Positions 38,056 through 52,695 of a DNA stretch of 64,000 bases are shown one piece after another. A program made the position numbers and the translations under genes. The notes under the pieces are model-generated. The model made no database searches and was not told the DNA's origin. It worked only from the letters and a program-made list of their open reading frames with translations. Every line of letters begins with the position of its first letter. The stretch's first letter is position 1. Source of the DNA: Neelides folsomi (lineage: Eukaryota; Arthropoda; Collembola; Neelipleona; Neelidae); the NCBI GenBank assembly GCA_034687125.1, contig JAQGBZ010000059.1, positions 177,053-241,052 of the forward strand, in the 5' to 3' direction.

Positions 38056-39699
38056 TTTTCATCTCTCATCGAGTCATAGCCCACTTATCAACTCATTCAA
38101 CAATGCCTTTGGAGCCCATCAGGTATACATATGTGCATTGGATTCGTTGCGGTTGATTGAAACACAGCCGTGGGTCTTATAAGGAAACAAAGGAAACAAA
38201 TTTTCAAATTTCCCTCTCTAATTTTCACTTTCTTTACAAATGCAATATTTGTATTAATTTTAAACAATGAGGAAGGCCAACAATGCTCATATTTGCACCA
38301 ATTCCAAATCATTCTTCATGCTTTCCCTGCTCAATTGAACATAGGTAAATGGATTTTGCTTATTTGCATTCAAAACCATTGGATTAAATGAGAACTTGAG
38401 TCTGCGGCATTAAACACAAATGGATTCGAAATCGGCCATTAAAATGATATTAAAATTTATCGTTGTAATGCAAAGGTGCAATGGGTGCAATGAGTACAAA
38501 GGAGGAAAGTTCTCGGTGCCCCAAAGGGGTAAAAAACAAATGAGCTCGTGGGGAAAATTACAGTGTTTGGGAAGGAGCGGTTCGAAGGGTCATAACGAGA
38601 CAAGTTCAAACTTCATACATAATTGGAATGGATGAGGTGAATGGGGAAAAGTTAGGTCAATTGTAGCGGACGTGATTTAAGTTGTGAGGAAGTCACTTCC
38701 GCTCCCAACATCAAAACTCCGTAATAAATTAACGTAATATTTAGAAAAGGCTCGGCCCTCTGCTTTTTCTTAACCAAATAAGCCGAAGCCAATAGAAAGT
38801 TCTTAATATCTAATTCTGACAATGGGGATATGATAAAAAGAGAAATTAAATAGGTTTGCTAATTCAACTCAGGTGAATGGTAATAAACGAGGAGAGAATT
38901 CCCCTCCATTTGATCACCTCCACTAATCAAAATGTTCTTCGCCTCAATCCAAATAGCTTAAATAAACATCAATTCAAAATCAATCAAAATTGTAGCAGTT
39001 GTAAAATAAAACAAGGAACGGGGAAACATCTTTCACAGCAATTAGCAAACAGCCACGAAATAACACTAAAAGTTTTTGCTTTAAATTATAATATAAATGA
39101 AAGGGAAATTTAACGTTTTTGTATCATATATGATAACTGACACTTTTGAATAATGATGTTTCCCTCGAAAATTAATTGTGAGGTTTTTAAACTTGAGCCC
39201 TTTAAAATCTATTGAGGAAATGAAAAAAGAGAAATTGACTTCATCTGCATCCATGCAATTCCTATGCAGTTGTTAACTATAAAGCCATTATATTCCAGAT
39301 GCCTTGCAATTAACCATACAATTAAACAAAACGAATAAAACGAACCAAAACCTTAACACTAACAAGTAAAACAATTAAAGGTGTAAAATCCTCAACTTTT
39401 CCTTCAAATTTGTAAAATGATTATAAAATGATATTCTTTGAATATTTTAGAGCTTATAAAATTCCCATGGTCTCATATACAATGTACACAAATGTATTTT
39501 ATTCTAAATCCTGAAGAGATATGAAATTGAACCTTAAGCCATTTCCTCTCCCTTGCTAATCAAATGATAATTTCTTCACTTCTCACCCTCAGGTTCTTCT
39601 TCCTTCAACTGGCACTTGAACTTCCCGATCTCATCCGGGGGTTGGAAAATAGGGCAATCTTATCCACTCACACAGTCCATTCACTTTCCACAATTTGTT

Positions 39700-39857
39700 C
39701 TCTGACTGATTGAGTGTCGTATTGTTCTTGGATTCTACGGCGGCTGTCGGAGGAAGATCGACCACGAGGAAGAGTGAAAGACTGGGCGAGAGTGAGCGGG
39801 GAATCTGCTACCAACCCTCATGCAGAGAATCGTACAGGGTTTCTTCCTTCGTGCAAG
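39700..39857 (+). other. Possible 5' exon with consensus donor
   Basis: This GC-richer stretch ends GCAAG|GTAAGG at 39857, a strong donor context, and is flanked by AT-rich DNA. It reads as a plausible (probably non-coding) first exon of a plus-strand transcript. No partner acceptor was established. The Ly6 gene downstream is one candidate, 13.7 kb away. Confidence 0.25.
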
Positions 39858-42800
39858 GTAAGGAACAGACAACCAAACACCTCCAATTCACCCCCACCCT
39901 TCTTCCTACTAGTTCCTATAAACCAAGATAGAACTTCAAGACACACGTATATAAAAAATCTTATACCTGCTATATATTCCTTCACTCTCCTCCATCCCCC
40001 CTATGCTGAGGCAAAAAATATCCATTTTTCAAAATTATTTAGACTTCATGCATATTTAATTTTCCTTGTGTAAAATCTTCCTAAAACATTTCCAGGTCTG
40101 ATGCAGATACATACATTTTAAATGAATCAAGGAAATGAATTTTCCTCATTTTTTGAGTTTGAGAAATGTTTTTAATATTTTCGTTCTCTTTGTATCTTTT
40201 GTGTATTTCTGGGGATGAAGGATCTTCAGTTAATTCTCATGTAAATTTGAATTAAAATATTTCCGGTTTAAGGATTTAAATGCAATTTAATTAACATCAT
40301 TTAAATACCCTTTTAATATTCTATTTTAGAAATTATACCACTTCCCATAAATACATGTATTTTAATTTACCAACATAAAAATGAGGAATATCTTTGGCAA
40401 TCCTTTTTACAATTCTCATTAATTACAATTTTAATATAAAATTTGATTATAAAGAAAGGGATGGTCAACTCAAGTGAATTCCCTTTATGGGTTGAATTGA
40501 GGGCTTAGGAAGACGTGCAATGTTTAACAACCTCTCCTTTTCATATCCTTATGAAGAATAAAAGATGAATGTATTCCTTCATTACCATCCACTCATTTTA
40601 TTACAGATATGCAATTGGATTGGGCAATCGAATTATTCAAAATATCTTCATTTAAAGATGTATCATTTGTAATCAAGTCACTAATATACCATATAAAACT
40701 TATGAGAGATTCCTAAATCTTAATATTGTTTTGCAGAACATTCGAATATTGCCATAAGAAATACATAAGTTATAGTTGTTCAAACATGAAATGGAGTTTA
40801 GTATCAGCTGGAATCGTTCCCTATTCAATACATAACGAATCATTCATAATTTCATTGATTAATGTGAGAAGTGAATTAAAGAATTAAAAGATCCGGAGAG
40901 ATCATTAAATTTTGGCTCGTCATCGTGGGCGAAGAACCCTTGAGTTTTCTCAATCCAAAGAAAGAACAACATTACGAAAGATGAAATAATAGTTAATTGA
41001 AATTTAAATTGTCTCTTAATCGGAAATGAGCCTCCTGAGGAAGAGGGCAATAGGATAATAATAATAACCCAACTGCGCCCTTTGTCTTTCTTGATGGTCG
41101 TTTCAATTTCAGTTTCAATGAACTCAATAAATCATACGACCCACACCGTAACTCACATTCACCTTCTTCTCAAATGATGTAATTTTCCATAGCAGTTAAG
41201 ATTTAGTTATTATATGGGCACATTAAATAGATTACAGGGCATATTAATTCAACTAGATGGGCAAAGAACATAATATGTTCTTGTTATATAATCAACAGAT
41301 ATAATACTTATAACTGACATAATTACATATACTAGGTATGTAAATATAAATATAAGTATAGTGTATTTCATATTTAAGCCAAACAGTTACAAGTTTTAAA
41401 TCAATTAAAGGTTATATTTACGCATATTTGAGTGACACAAATATCGTAATGTAAAAAATAATGTAGCGATTACTATGAATAGCATTATATCCATATAAAT
41501 ACCTCTAGGTTGGTTTATTACAGAGGGTGAGCTACCTGCTACCTGCGGTAATCTCTGAAGGAACCACAAGTTTAAAAATTGAACTGGCTTTTGTTTTCTT
41601 TTACTCCAGTGTACAATTTAGGTCAGATCACAATAGGACTGGTGCATTGTTCTCGTTCCATTTTGATCATTTATAATTCCACTTTGGAGCAAATTACTCC
41701 CTCGGCTCCCCCACTTATTTTCTTCAATGCGACCGGGAATCATCATCATGAGATTCGCTTTCATTCCAACTTCTTTACTTGGCTTTTAATTGGCCAAGAG
41801 TTTGAACCCTGAAGCTGCAGTCATTTGTAAGAAACAATCTGCCGTTGACGCGTCAGTACATAAAAATGCTTAAGATTTGATGGTTAATAGTAATTTATGA
41901 TTACTCCCAATAAGTATATTTCTAAATGGACATTCGAATGGGTTGAAGAGCGGGAGATCGTGAGACTTTTCAAACTTTCAAGATCATCACTAAAAGAGTG
42001 CATCGGGAATTGGAGATTTCGTCTTCCTAAAATCATCGAATAGGATATAAAACCAATCATTTAACCATTTAACCTCAATATTTGGTTGAAGAGTTCAAAG
42101 CCGACTGAGGCATGAAAAGTCTCTTAATTTATACAGAGCTCCTAGAGATCATTGGGGGAAAACCAATTAAACATTTCATTTGGGCTTCATTGAGCACATG
42201 ATGTTTATTGGGAAGGACCATATATGAAAAAAGTTTATGGGGAGTTATTGAAGTTATTAAAGTGAATGAGCCATTTAGAAACCACAAGAAAAATAATGAA
42301 CATCATTAGGCCATTTGCAATTTGAGTAAAAGAACCGATTGCCAATTTGATATGTCTATTTAGAGGAATCGTTTGCAAAGCGCAAGTTGATTATAATTCA
42401 TCAATGTGTTGGTACATCTTCATTTGTCAGTTTATTCCTTTTAATGGCTGCCTATGAGTAATGAGTCGAGGAAGATTCTTTCGTTCAATATGAAATTTCC
42501 ATTTTTGCAATTAGCTCAAATTTTATTTGTTTTCAATAATTAAAGTATATCTATTCAATAATAAAGAAAAATCAAATAAATGAAAATTTATGTAAAGATA
42601 TGCCAAGGTACAAATATTTTAAATGTGATTTCTGATCACTTCTATAGTGAAATATGCTAATAATGATATTGATAGTACACACATATAGAAAAAACTTTAA
42701 ATATGCCACTTTAGATATAGAGAGATGATCCTTGTGTGAAAACAGCTCAATCAAAGCTCATGAAGCCAATTAACTGAATAGGAGATTTGTAAGATTAAAA

Positions 42801-45383
42801 GAATAGTAAACGTGGAGGAATGGTAAAAGTTGTCATTATAAACTGCATTATAATCTTGAGAGGTGTTATAATCAAGGAGCTATTTAACGCATAGCCAATT
42901 TTACGTAATTAAACAACCAATTTATTTAATTATATTGTGTGCAATTTCCATATTCCTCCAACCATAAAAATCACAAGTATAATCACTAAACAGCTTCATG
43001 CTTTGTAAAATTCACTTTTATGTTTTCTTTGTCTTGTAATTTTTTTTAATAATTTATCGAAAAATTATGGAAAATATATATCTAATGTGAAGTGCTATAT
43101 GAAACAAGTGAAACATAATGTAATTATAACTATAAAAATACCGCTTATGGTTGCACAATAAATAGGAAACATCAAAATACGATGTGTACAGCTGCATTGC
43201 AAACTAAAAACTTTTTGAATTTTGATTTACAGCCTTTTAAATTTAAATGAATTTGAAATATAGTTTGTAGAATGATTTAATAAAAGGTTCGCTATATGTG
43301 ACATTATCACATTATATTACATATACAGATATATTACCTACTATGTAGTTATATTATATTATACCTACATATACTACTATATATTTATAATAAATGTAAA
43401 TTTTATCTTAAAATTAAAGGGCAAGGGATGGGGATGCAATGAAAAACTTATTCTATCCATCCTCATCTTTATGCACACGAAGTTAAAGAGCTGTAAATGG
43501 GACAAATTGCATCGTATTGACAAGATCCATCTTGATATTCATAATTATGGGATGAGATATAAAGAGAAGAAATTGTCGTTTTACCTCACAACGAGCAGCA
43601 TTATGTCATTGGCTCATTAAACACTTTCATATGTGCATTATTATTTTGGATAATATTAAAGGCTGGCTATTAAGTTAGGCGTGCATTTATATAAGTATAT
43701 GAATTAACTGATATTAATTTTTTATGCTTCTATATTTTACGTGTATTTCAATGCTCTCACTTTAATGAGCCATTTTCTTTAATTCTTAATTATCCTTATA
43801 GTTAATTAACTTTTTGAAATAATGGACATTTAAACATTATAACTTTTTATAACATTTTTATTAAAAGGAAAAAAACAAATAAACAATTTCTTAAATTCTT
43901 TACAATTAAGACAAAGAAGTTATTTATTAGTAACTAGTGTTAGTTAACATAAATTATTTACTTTATTGAGACTTTGTTACTTCAATTTCTTCTCACAAAT
44001 TAAAAGAGTTAAATCTCGATTAATCATGTAATTATATTCTTGCAGACAAATTAATTGCATTTATACGTTTATAGAGATGCAAAATAAAAAGCATTACCTC
44101 AATTACAATCACAAGTCACAAGATTCTGCTTTTATTAATATAATTACAATTTTACAATATTTATAATTATGACTTTATTACACCCGTTGACAAGTTTTGA
44201 TTAATGTGCTTTATGGGTTACTATACTTCTTTTTAAATATAGCGTTCAATGTCTATTTTTCCATAGTATGCCATAAGTAAAAGTGAGTAAATTACTTTCG
44301 GCTTGTATGTTGTATGTATTATGAATTACAATGTACTTTATTATGCATATTGTGCATCTCAAAGTCAGATTTATGTTGAATTGAAGACATGCAAAATGGA
44401 GACGCGTGGAATTGAGTCTCAAATCCTCATATAGTAATAGCATAGTGTAAAAAGGTTTTAACAATTTAAGGTATAGGATAATATGTCAAGGCTTGGTCTC
44501 GGTGGTGAAGTTGACCAACGTCATTAAGTAAAAATAATCTGAGCGTTCATCACTCAAACAACTTTGCATGTGTGAAGGAAGAAGGCCGAGTGAGGTGCGG
44601 TGAGAGAAAATTATCCCAAGATGAAACTCCGGATTATACTTTAAGCCTCTCATCCACTCATTGTCAGCTAAACATTCCTTCATAGAAACACTATGTGGGA
44701 TATTTATTCATACTAACGCATTTACCTATATTTTGTATGGGAGGATTCCTTCAAAAATCTCCTGACTTACAACCATTATTCTTCATATCTCACCGTCATG
44801 GCTCAACAAGTTGAGAAGATCAATGGGCTGTTTTATTTATATTACCTAAATAAAAGAGTTCAATTCATTCATTATCATTTCACCTTCAATTCTATACGTA
44901 CATTGTAGGAGTTTGGATCAAAAATTCAACGAATTCTTTAAAACTAAATCTTATGATTAAGAAAATAGCACAAAAAATGAAAAATATTATTTTTTGAGAT
45001 ATCTACCAAAGTACCTTGTTATAACGCACATTCTTAAATATTTACTTACTCTACATACTTTAAATGTAATGTTATTTATTTAGTTATTTGTAGTGGCTAC
45101 ATGCACTTTTACTACATCGGAACTCTCACAATATAACCAAGTTCGAATAAAAGAGACTCGACATTGTACATTTTCGTATCAGAGAAATCAAATGGATATC
45201 ATCATTGAAGATCAGGTTTTTGTTGAGATCTTTTTATATTTGACATGGCAGTTGAAGTGATGTGAAGGGGATCTTTTTATCCAGAACAATTCCTCATCTT
45301 CCAAAGGAAACCTTCCGACTCCGACCGTCTTGAAAGGATTTGATTCATTGAATTGAATTGAAAATGAGGGTGCGAGATTTTGA

Positions 45384-45671
45384 TTGACATCTCTGCAGAT
45401 CTGCCGAGATGAATGGAAAATCGCCGAATTGATGCTAATGAGGCTTAAGAAGTTAAGAGCGTGGCGTGGAGTTCAGGTGCCGTTCGCTGTTCACTTCGAG
45501 GGGCTCCGTGTCAATTCTGATAACAGCTCAATGGTAGAGTTGGACAAAAGACGGACACGCATTTTGACCTCACCTTGGATCTCTCGCTCCTCACTTTTTG
45601 AAACCACACGAGAGGGTCATTTACATTTCAATTTACGACTCTCGGCCTATTTCAAGATACTTCATATATAA
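45384..45671 (+). other. Coding-like island after a good acceptor
   Basis: The acceptor CTCTGCAG (ending about 45397) is followed by an open frame reading ICRDEWKIAELMLMRLKKLR then AWRGVQ, where a donor-like GTGCCG occurs. The frame then stays open to the TAA at 45669-45671. GC content is above background over the whole stretch. No family is recognised and no partner exon found. Confidence 0.22.
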
Positions 45672-48600
45672 ATAACATATATTTACCATAATATTTGATT
45701 CGCTTTATTTAATTGAGGGAAAAGGAACAAATTGGAATGGCAGAGATTTCAAAAATCTTTTTTCTCGTCTCGGAACGATTGGCTTATAACGAGTCCTTTC
45801 ATTCGCTCCTTCTCTCCTCTACATAAATTGAATCCTTTCTTTATACTGATTCATCTAATGGACAATGGGGAAAATATTTATTAATTTTACATATCATCCT
45901 TGTCATAAATGGAAAGGAATCTGGAAATTGTGAAGTAACAAAGTGGATATAAAAAACTCGAGTATGACATACCACCCAAGCATTTACATTCAATTACTTT
46001 GGTAATTTATCTAAATCAAAGCTCAGAAAATTAGTTTACCAATCTTTTTTCAAATAAACGAATTTGCACAATTTGACTTGTAAAGTAAAACAATGAACTA
46101 AATTGTTTAGGAACTTGCGAGAGGAAAAAATGAAGGCTGAAGAACCATTTAATTCTCAACATCTTTTTTAAGGCAACAAAAGGGAAAATATGACATTTCA
46201 TTTAGCAAAATTCCTCAAGTAAATCGAAAGAAGAATAAAAAGTTATATTTATAGGCATAACAGGTATTTTAGTGCACTTACATAAATTCCTCTTTCCCTT
46301 TTCACTCTTATCATTACAATTGAGAATTTGAGACATTCAATTAAAAATTACATTGTTTAAGCATAAAGAAGATTTAAGAGGTTAGGAAGTATTTAAGAAG
46401 GCAATTGGAGTCACATGGTATTTTATACGTCTGCTTTACCTTTTATATTGTTATCCATTAGATCATTTGATTCTTAATTCAAACATAAAGTTGTTCCAAA
46501 TCCAATTCAATTTCATGCTCTTTGTGTTTACTTACATCAATACGACTGCAACAATTGTGTTCTATTGTGATGCTTAAGAATTTGATTATTATATTGTTGC
46601 GCAAAAAAGGAACACGATAAATGAATCTTCTATAAGCAAACACTCTCTTGTTTGTTTGATAATCTGAATTCGTTCTACAAGACTCGGCAAATTTAGCCAG
46701 TCCAAATTCCTTTTTCCGTCTTCTTTATTTTCTTCCATTCTTCTCGAGGAGATTTTTTTGATTTATCCAGGACTGTGCACAATATAGAGTATTAGTACGC
46801 AATTAACATGTTTATATAACAAGAATAACAACTGAAGTATAAAGGGATTTAATTTGATTTCAATTGACGATAAGTCTTTTTTATAAAGTTTCAATTATAT
46901 TTGCAATACTAATCTTGTTAGTGGGTACTAAACTAAGTAAACTATGTATTTGGTATTGGTAGATATACTCAACATAGAGGGATTTGTAATAAAGGGATGG
47001 TGAGTTTCAGAATCTTCCCTTTCATCCCTTTTCTCCAAAATCTAAAATTAGTATTGTTATATCATTTTTAGTTATATTTCATTTAACAGAACTAGTTTCA
47101 ATTTATTACCTTCTTTTATGTAGTTTTGTTAATTAATGGAAATTAATGTCTCATTTAACCATCATGTTTCATTTCATTGCATTAAACATGGAAAATCACA
47201 ATATGAGTTTTGCACCTTTCGCAAACCCATTTACAAACACACATAAATGGCTGTATAAGTATTAGTGTATTAGTATATGTATATACTAAATATGTATATT
47301 GTATTTATGTATTGGATCTACCTAATTAATTGTAAGTAGGAATGTATTAATAATTATATACTGTGAAGTACTGTAATGATAGGTTAAGTAGTTTTTATGA
47401 AAAGTATTTTGATAGTTGTGAATTGTTATTATAATAAAAAGGATATCAGTCTGAGATTTAAAAATGGAAAGCGAGTTTTTTCGATGAGGTTTTTAATGTT
47501 TCGTACTTGATTGTATAATAAACAATTATATCCTCGTCACCAAAAACGGATTAGAGAGATAAGAAGGAATTGAAATCCGCTTCAGACTTGATGTTTTTCC
47601 AATTGTTTCATCCGTGTGTTGGGAATTTCATTTTTTTATTTCCGATCGAGACGACGAGGTTCAGCATTATCTCCTTTGGTCTCAGAGGGAGTAAATATCG
47701 AGTTTCGAGATCTTTCAGCTCATTAATTCTTAAATGATAATTCACCAATTGAGAATTGAAGGCTCATTTGTGATCTCCAAATTCCTTCTCTAATGGGGCG
47801 AGTGAAAAAAGGTAAGGACGATTAATTATTTCGTCCAGGAAGTTGAGTTGGGGAGTTTGTTGAACAACAATGAGTCAAGTGGGATATCTCGACAGAGGAA
47901 TTTTGGTCCTCCGAATTCCATTAAGAGCCCCTCTATACCCAGACACACCTTCTTCATTCTCTCAAGTTCCTCATTCTCTTCTCCCTCGGACGCTTTTATT
48001 ATTAATAGCAAACAAACACATACCTCTATAGTATATTGTATACAACTAACATATTGGGCTAGTGAAAACAATTCATTCATTCCAATTTGCTCAATACGCC
48101 TCCAATTTAAAAAAAATCAAAGATAGACAAAATTATAGAAATATTCAATAATGGATGGGAATAATACCTAGTTATATATTATATCGAGATTGTGTTAAAA
48201 TGAAATATCGTTAAATATTCATGTTCCTCCTCCGCGTCTATGGTTTCTGTCATTGGTGCGTCTGAATAATTGAATGGAAATAGGGACGTAAATCATAGGC
48301 CACCCAATTCCTCTTCGTCATTGAAGACACATTGGACCAAGCTGAGAGTTGTATTTATTATTAATGTTTCTCACATTTTAATTTCAAGTTCATTTGGCTC
48401 ATTTATCCCAAATTCCTTACTTTCAAAAGGTCGTAAATCCCTCCGTGTCTCCTCCCCCAATTTGGAGGGGATCAGGACTCACCTCGAGGGACTCTCAGAA
48501 ATTGTTTAAAAACTAAATTTCAAATTAACAATAATACATATTTAACACATAATTCACAAGAACCTTCCCTATGCACCTTCAACAATATTTGGCATATTTA

Positions 48601-50089
48601 CATTTTATCCTTCCCTTCTTCAACCCGATTTTCATTCCGCCCAATTTGTAGATATTTGTTATCGCAAACTGTGAGTTAATAAAGGCGATTGAACGATTGC
48701 GGAACTTATTTACACCTCCTTGCAATGAGGCCAAAATGGTTTATGGGGAAAAGTGAATAATAATTGGATTATCAATTACTAAAGAGATATAAAATGATTT
48801 ACTGCATTCCGTCCAAATAATAATTTAGTTAGACAAAGAGATCTTTCGACTACTGGTCACTTCCACTAAATAGCCAATATATCATACTACAATAAATGTG
48901 ACTATATCATGTCTGGATCTTGTAAAAGAGAATAATTGAATGTTTTATAAATTGTAGGAGTAAATTTAAATAATAACGAGATATGCACATGATATATGTA
49001 ACAAATGCACGTGCAATTATAAAATGCTTATGAGATTAAAAAATGGAAAGTGGTCGGAATTTTCTTTCTCGTAATTTGAGTAGGGATTATTTAGGCATAT
49101 TGTATGATTGAAGGTTCTACCTGCGGCCTCAACTATATGGATTCGTTGGATGGTTGCAAGGAGATGTTTGAAAATAATTACAATATCATTACTATACCCA
49201 TTAGGAGCGATCTTCATCATCCTACGTTTTCAAATTTACCCGATTAAGGTCGACGGCACAAGAGGCCAACAGGAATTAAAATTTACTATGAATGGAATAG
49301 AAGGTTAAATAAAGTATGAAACAGAATTAATTCAAACTCGGATCTTGGTCGCTTTCTTGGACCACATTATTTGGTTCCATAGAAGTTTATTACAATACTA
49401 TTGTTAGTAATTATCTTTAGTTAGTGCTTGCACGTTTATAAAGAAAAAGAAATAGAATTCAAGGTTGTTAATACTAATAATGAGACTTATATTACATACA
49501 TATATTTTTAGTATAGAGCAATATATAATATATGTTATGTATTCATAGCTTCAAAATTTCTATCTTGTTAATTTGGAAAACGGAGACAAAAAATCTATGA
49601 AAAGATTCGATTATAAAAATTCAATTATACAGATACATTACAAGGCACAACAGGAAAGTTGATAGTACATAGTACAAATTAAGGTGCACTTTTTAGCTTG
49701 AGACTTTGATAAAATCGGCATCTTTTCCAATTCACAATCCATATACCATTTAATATAATGACCAAAATATCATAAAGAGATTCTCCTTTGAAGCAGGCAA
49801 TTTAAATATCAAATTTTACTACCTATGTATTAACATTATAATAGATATTCTGAGGACAAATCCTCAAGTCCCCTTATCTATTATGCTAATTAGCATTGCC
49901 CTCCTTGTGCCCTCTCCACATTGTCCCCCGTGTCCTCCAAACTTTCCGAGTTCACCGTCCCTTTTAAAATTCATTCATTAACCTCCCCGACGATATCTCT
50001 ATCCAATCCAAATCGAATAGCAGCATTTTCGGCCCAATTTCCCTATCTGAACAAAGAAGCCTCACTGCCCCGCGACTGTAACATTCGAC

Positions 50090-50385
50090 CTGACGCTCTT
50101 CGTCTGCCGGCCAACAAGCTGATTAAGTGTTCCTGTTCAAGAGTCAAGTTTTAACCAAGTTCAAATACTCCCTTTTTCGTACTTTATTTAATTTTCTTGG
50201 TTTTCGTAATTTCATTCAATTTCTATTTTGAGTTTTCAATTTATCGTTCAAGTTTTCAGTTTATTTTCATTTCTTATTAATTTCCCTTAATTATTGTGAT
50301 TATTTGAGCCTCAAGTTGAAGTTAATTAATAAAGCAAGTTAACCTTTACTCATTTGTGTCTTTATTCTACATTAACTCACCGGTT
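50090..50385 (+). repeat. Possible decayed LTR-like segment
   Basis: The interval starts TGTAACATTCG and ends TTTATTCTACA, that is TG...CA ends with an internal AATAAA (50327-50332) followed by a T-rich stretch, as in an LTR. The sequence just outside reads ACCGGTTCGACTCCG, tRNA-like as a primer site might be. There is no target-site duplication, no second copy in the window, and no retroviral-type gene. Weak evidence. Confidence 0.15.
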
Positions 50386-51327
50386 CGACTCCGAATCGTC
50401 AAAATATAATACTTACCTAGACAAATTGTTGAGCTATATGGAAAATATACAGTTGTAAACAATAATTTATAATTATTAAATATTGATAAGTATTCATGTA
50501 AGTATAATGTGGATGATGATTGTTGGATGGATCACAATGATATGTGTGGTAAGATTGGCATGTTAAGAAGAAAATGACTCTCCATTTCACCGTCGTTCCA
50601 TCCTTTGTTGTCAATCAACGTGTAGATAATCCTTCCATTTACATTTACGGCTATGGTTGGTTGGTTCAGGGCTCTACTTTGCCACATTTACAATCTCCTC
50701 ACCAAAGGATTCAAATCATATCCATATTTTAATATTTTCTCTTATTTCACTGTTGGAATACCATGAATAAATGATTATAATTATTGGGATTTAATGCAAT
50801 GCACGTGTATGGAATAAATAAAAAAATTGGGGGAAATAATATTTAAGGTAATAAGCGATTAATTAATATGCGCCCAAACTCCAATGACCGAATGATTAAA
50901 ATTATCTTTTGATCTTAAACTTACAATTAGTGATAATTTTAATTTAATGGGTGGTCTTTTTATATGCAAGAAAATTAATGCCCATTGATAATTTAAATTG
51001 TCTCTTTTGATTTAATATATCTTTGTTAAATAAATTGCTTCCATTGTTGATCATTATTTATAATTATTCGTTCATGAGATTCATGACAAATCAAATGCAT
51101 TATTCTATCGTGAATCATACATGATGCATGTATCATATTGTTTTAATTATTAAGATAGTTTATCAGAATTCTCGTTAAATTATCGCGTGTAATTGTAAAT
51201 TGATAAACAGTATTTGTTTCATTTTTTATATTTCATACACCAACATATGATTTTAAATTGATATTTATCCATTTGGGCCAATCATCAATTTCCAATTTCT
51301 CGATGAATTTCTTATGAAATTCCCTTT

Positions 51328-51705
51328 TTAAAGATCCATCCAGATTATTGTTGTTACAGAGGCGTTTACGTGAAGTGTGTTGGGAAAGTCCGGTCCGTTG
51401 CTCTGTCTGACTTTGAGGGAGCGATGAAGGAGATGGAGATTTGTATTAATAAAGGTGTGGACCGTCGTTTCCTCATAAAGTGTAATTGTTCCGGATTGAG
51501 GAGGCGGCGTGTCACGAGATTGAAACCGAGTCCCTGATCTGACTAGCGGAAAACAATGGGCGACCTTGGGGAGATTAAGAAGTGACAAGCGGACCATAAC
51601 CGACAACGGCACTCGAAACAAAGCTCCCCTCTTTTTCTTACATTTCATTTTAGAGCTCTCATAAGGCACAGCATGATCACCAATCACGATTTTTTTCACG
51701 TCCAT
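51328..51705 (-). CDS. Hypothetical 125-residue ORF
   Basis: This is an ATG-to-stop frame of 125 codons in otherwise gene-poor DNA, GC-richer than its flanks. The N-terminus is MDVKKIVIGDHAVPYESSKM, followed by a basic run (KCKKKRG), then mixed polar and hydrophobic sequence ending TTIIWMDL. No signal peptide, membrane segment or known motif is seen. The plus strand of the same bases also holds a coding-like frame (SDFEGAMKEMEICINKG) after TTGTTGTTACAG, so which strand, if either, is translated is undecided. Confidence 0.25.
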   Translation of the reverse strand: MDVKKIVIGDHAVPYESSKMKCKKKRGALFRVPLSVMVRLSLLNLPKVAHCFPLVRSGTRFQSRDTPPPQSGTITLYEETTVHTFINTNLHLLHRSLKVRQSNGPDFPNTLHVNASVTTIIWMDL

Positions 51706-52663
51706 ATTTAAATCTCAATAACTCTTTTTCAAGACTCCCTGAACCCTCAGAATAACGCAGCAATTCCACAGAAAGATTAAATTCGATTCCCCAACTCGGG
51801 CTCATAGACCGCCCTTACATCTAAACATAAAGTACTCTTGAATGTTCCCTACTCGTATTAATATAGCATGAGAGATATCTGTACTTAATGTTAATGATAC
51901 TCGAAACACAAAGGTAAATAATATATTACATGGGGCCTTTCTTTCACGTCTGCTTGAATTATTTCCCCATTGTGAACTGCCATCTTAACCCACGATCCCA
52001 ATAAACAAGTCCGTAATTCACATTTAAACTATTAAACCCACCATACCTCGAAGAAAGGAACAAATGGTCTGAGAAAGACTTTGCTCTGACTCAATGTGAG
52101 ATCCAAATACCCTAAACTTTAATGTTGATTTAATTCTTTTAATTCCTTATTTAACAAAATCTTACATTACTAGACTCTTATTGCTTGATGTACCTAGGTA
52201 TACTAATACGAATTTTAATAACCAACAATAAGCACAAATACAATAATTACATTAAATATATTTTTGAAATACATAAATAAATCAATACTAAGAATGTATA
52301 AGTAATACTAAAGTATTACATGTAGATGTGTACAATTGCATATATTAATCGCAAGTACAATTGTAGTAAATTGCATCCTGGATGTTTCTTCTATCATATA
52401 ATCATATTTAAATAGCTAAATTGCTTCCCTTTAGCATATAACAATAATGGGGAGGAGTCTTTGATTGAAAGAGCGGAGATTTAAAAGGAATAATTGATTG
52501 CCTAAGTGACTGGCCCAATACTTCCAAACCATATAATTTTGATCAGAGAGGGTCATAAATTACAATTTAAAGCTTTGCCAATGCGGAGCTCCACAGTACA
52601 TTTATACATACTCTACATAAGTACATGCTATTAACATACCTGGAAAGATGATAGTTGGGATGC

Positions 52664-52695
52664 TTTGATGAACATGATGCTTCATGTTCATCAAA
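52664..52695. other. Perfect 14-bp hairpin
   Basis: TTTGATGAACATGA (52664-52677) and TCATGTTCATCAAA (52682-52695) are exact reverse complements separated by a four-base loop, TGCT. It lies in gene-poor DNA about 0.8 kb left of the Ly6 start. The arm is too short for a typical microRNA precursor. It could be a small inverted-repeat element or a protein-binding palindrome. Confidence 0.85.

Noticed and set aside
41579-41812. 77-codon plus-strand frame
   Set aside because: It has hydrophobic and polar residues but no acceptor, no partner and no resemblance to a known family.
50380-50405. GGTTCGACTCC resembling a tRNA T-loop
   Set aside because: No A box, D arm or acceptor stem pairs with it in the preceding 80 bases.
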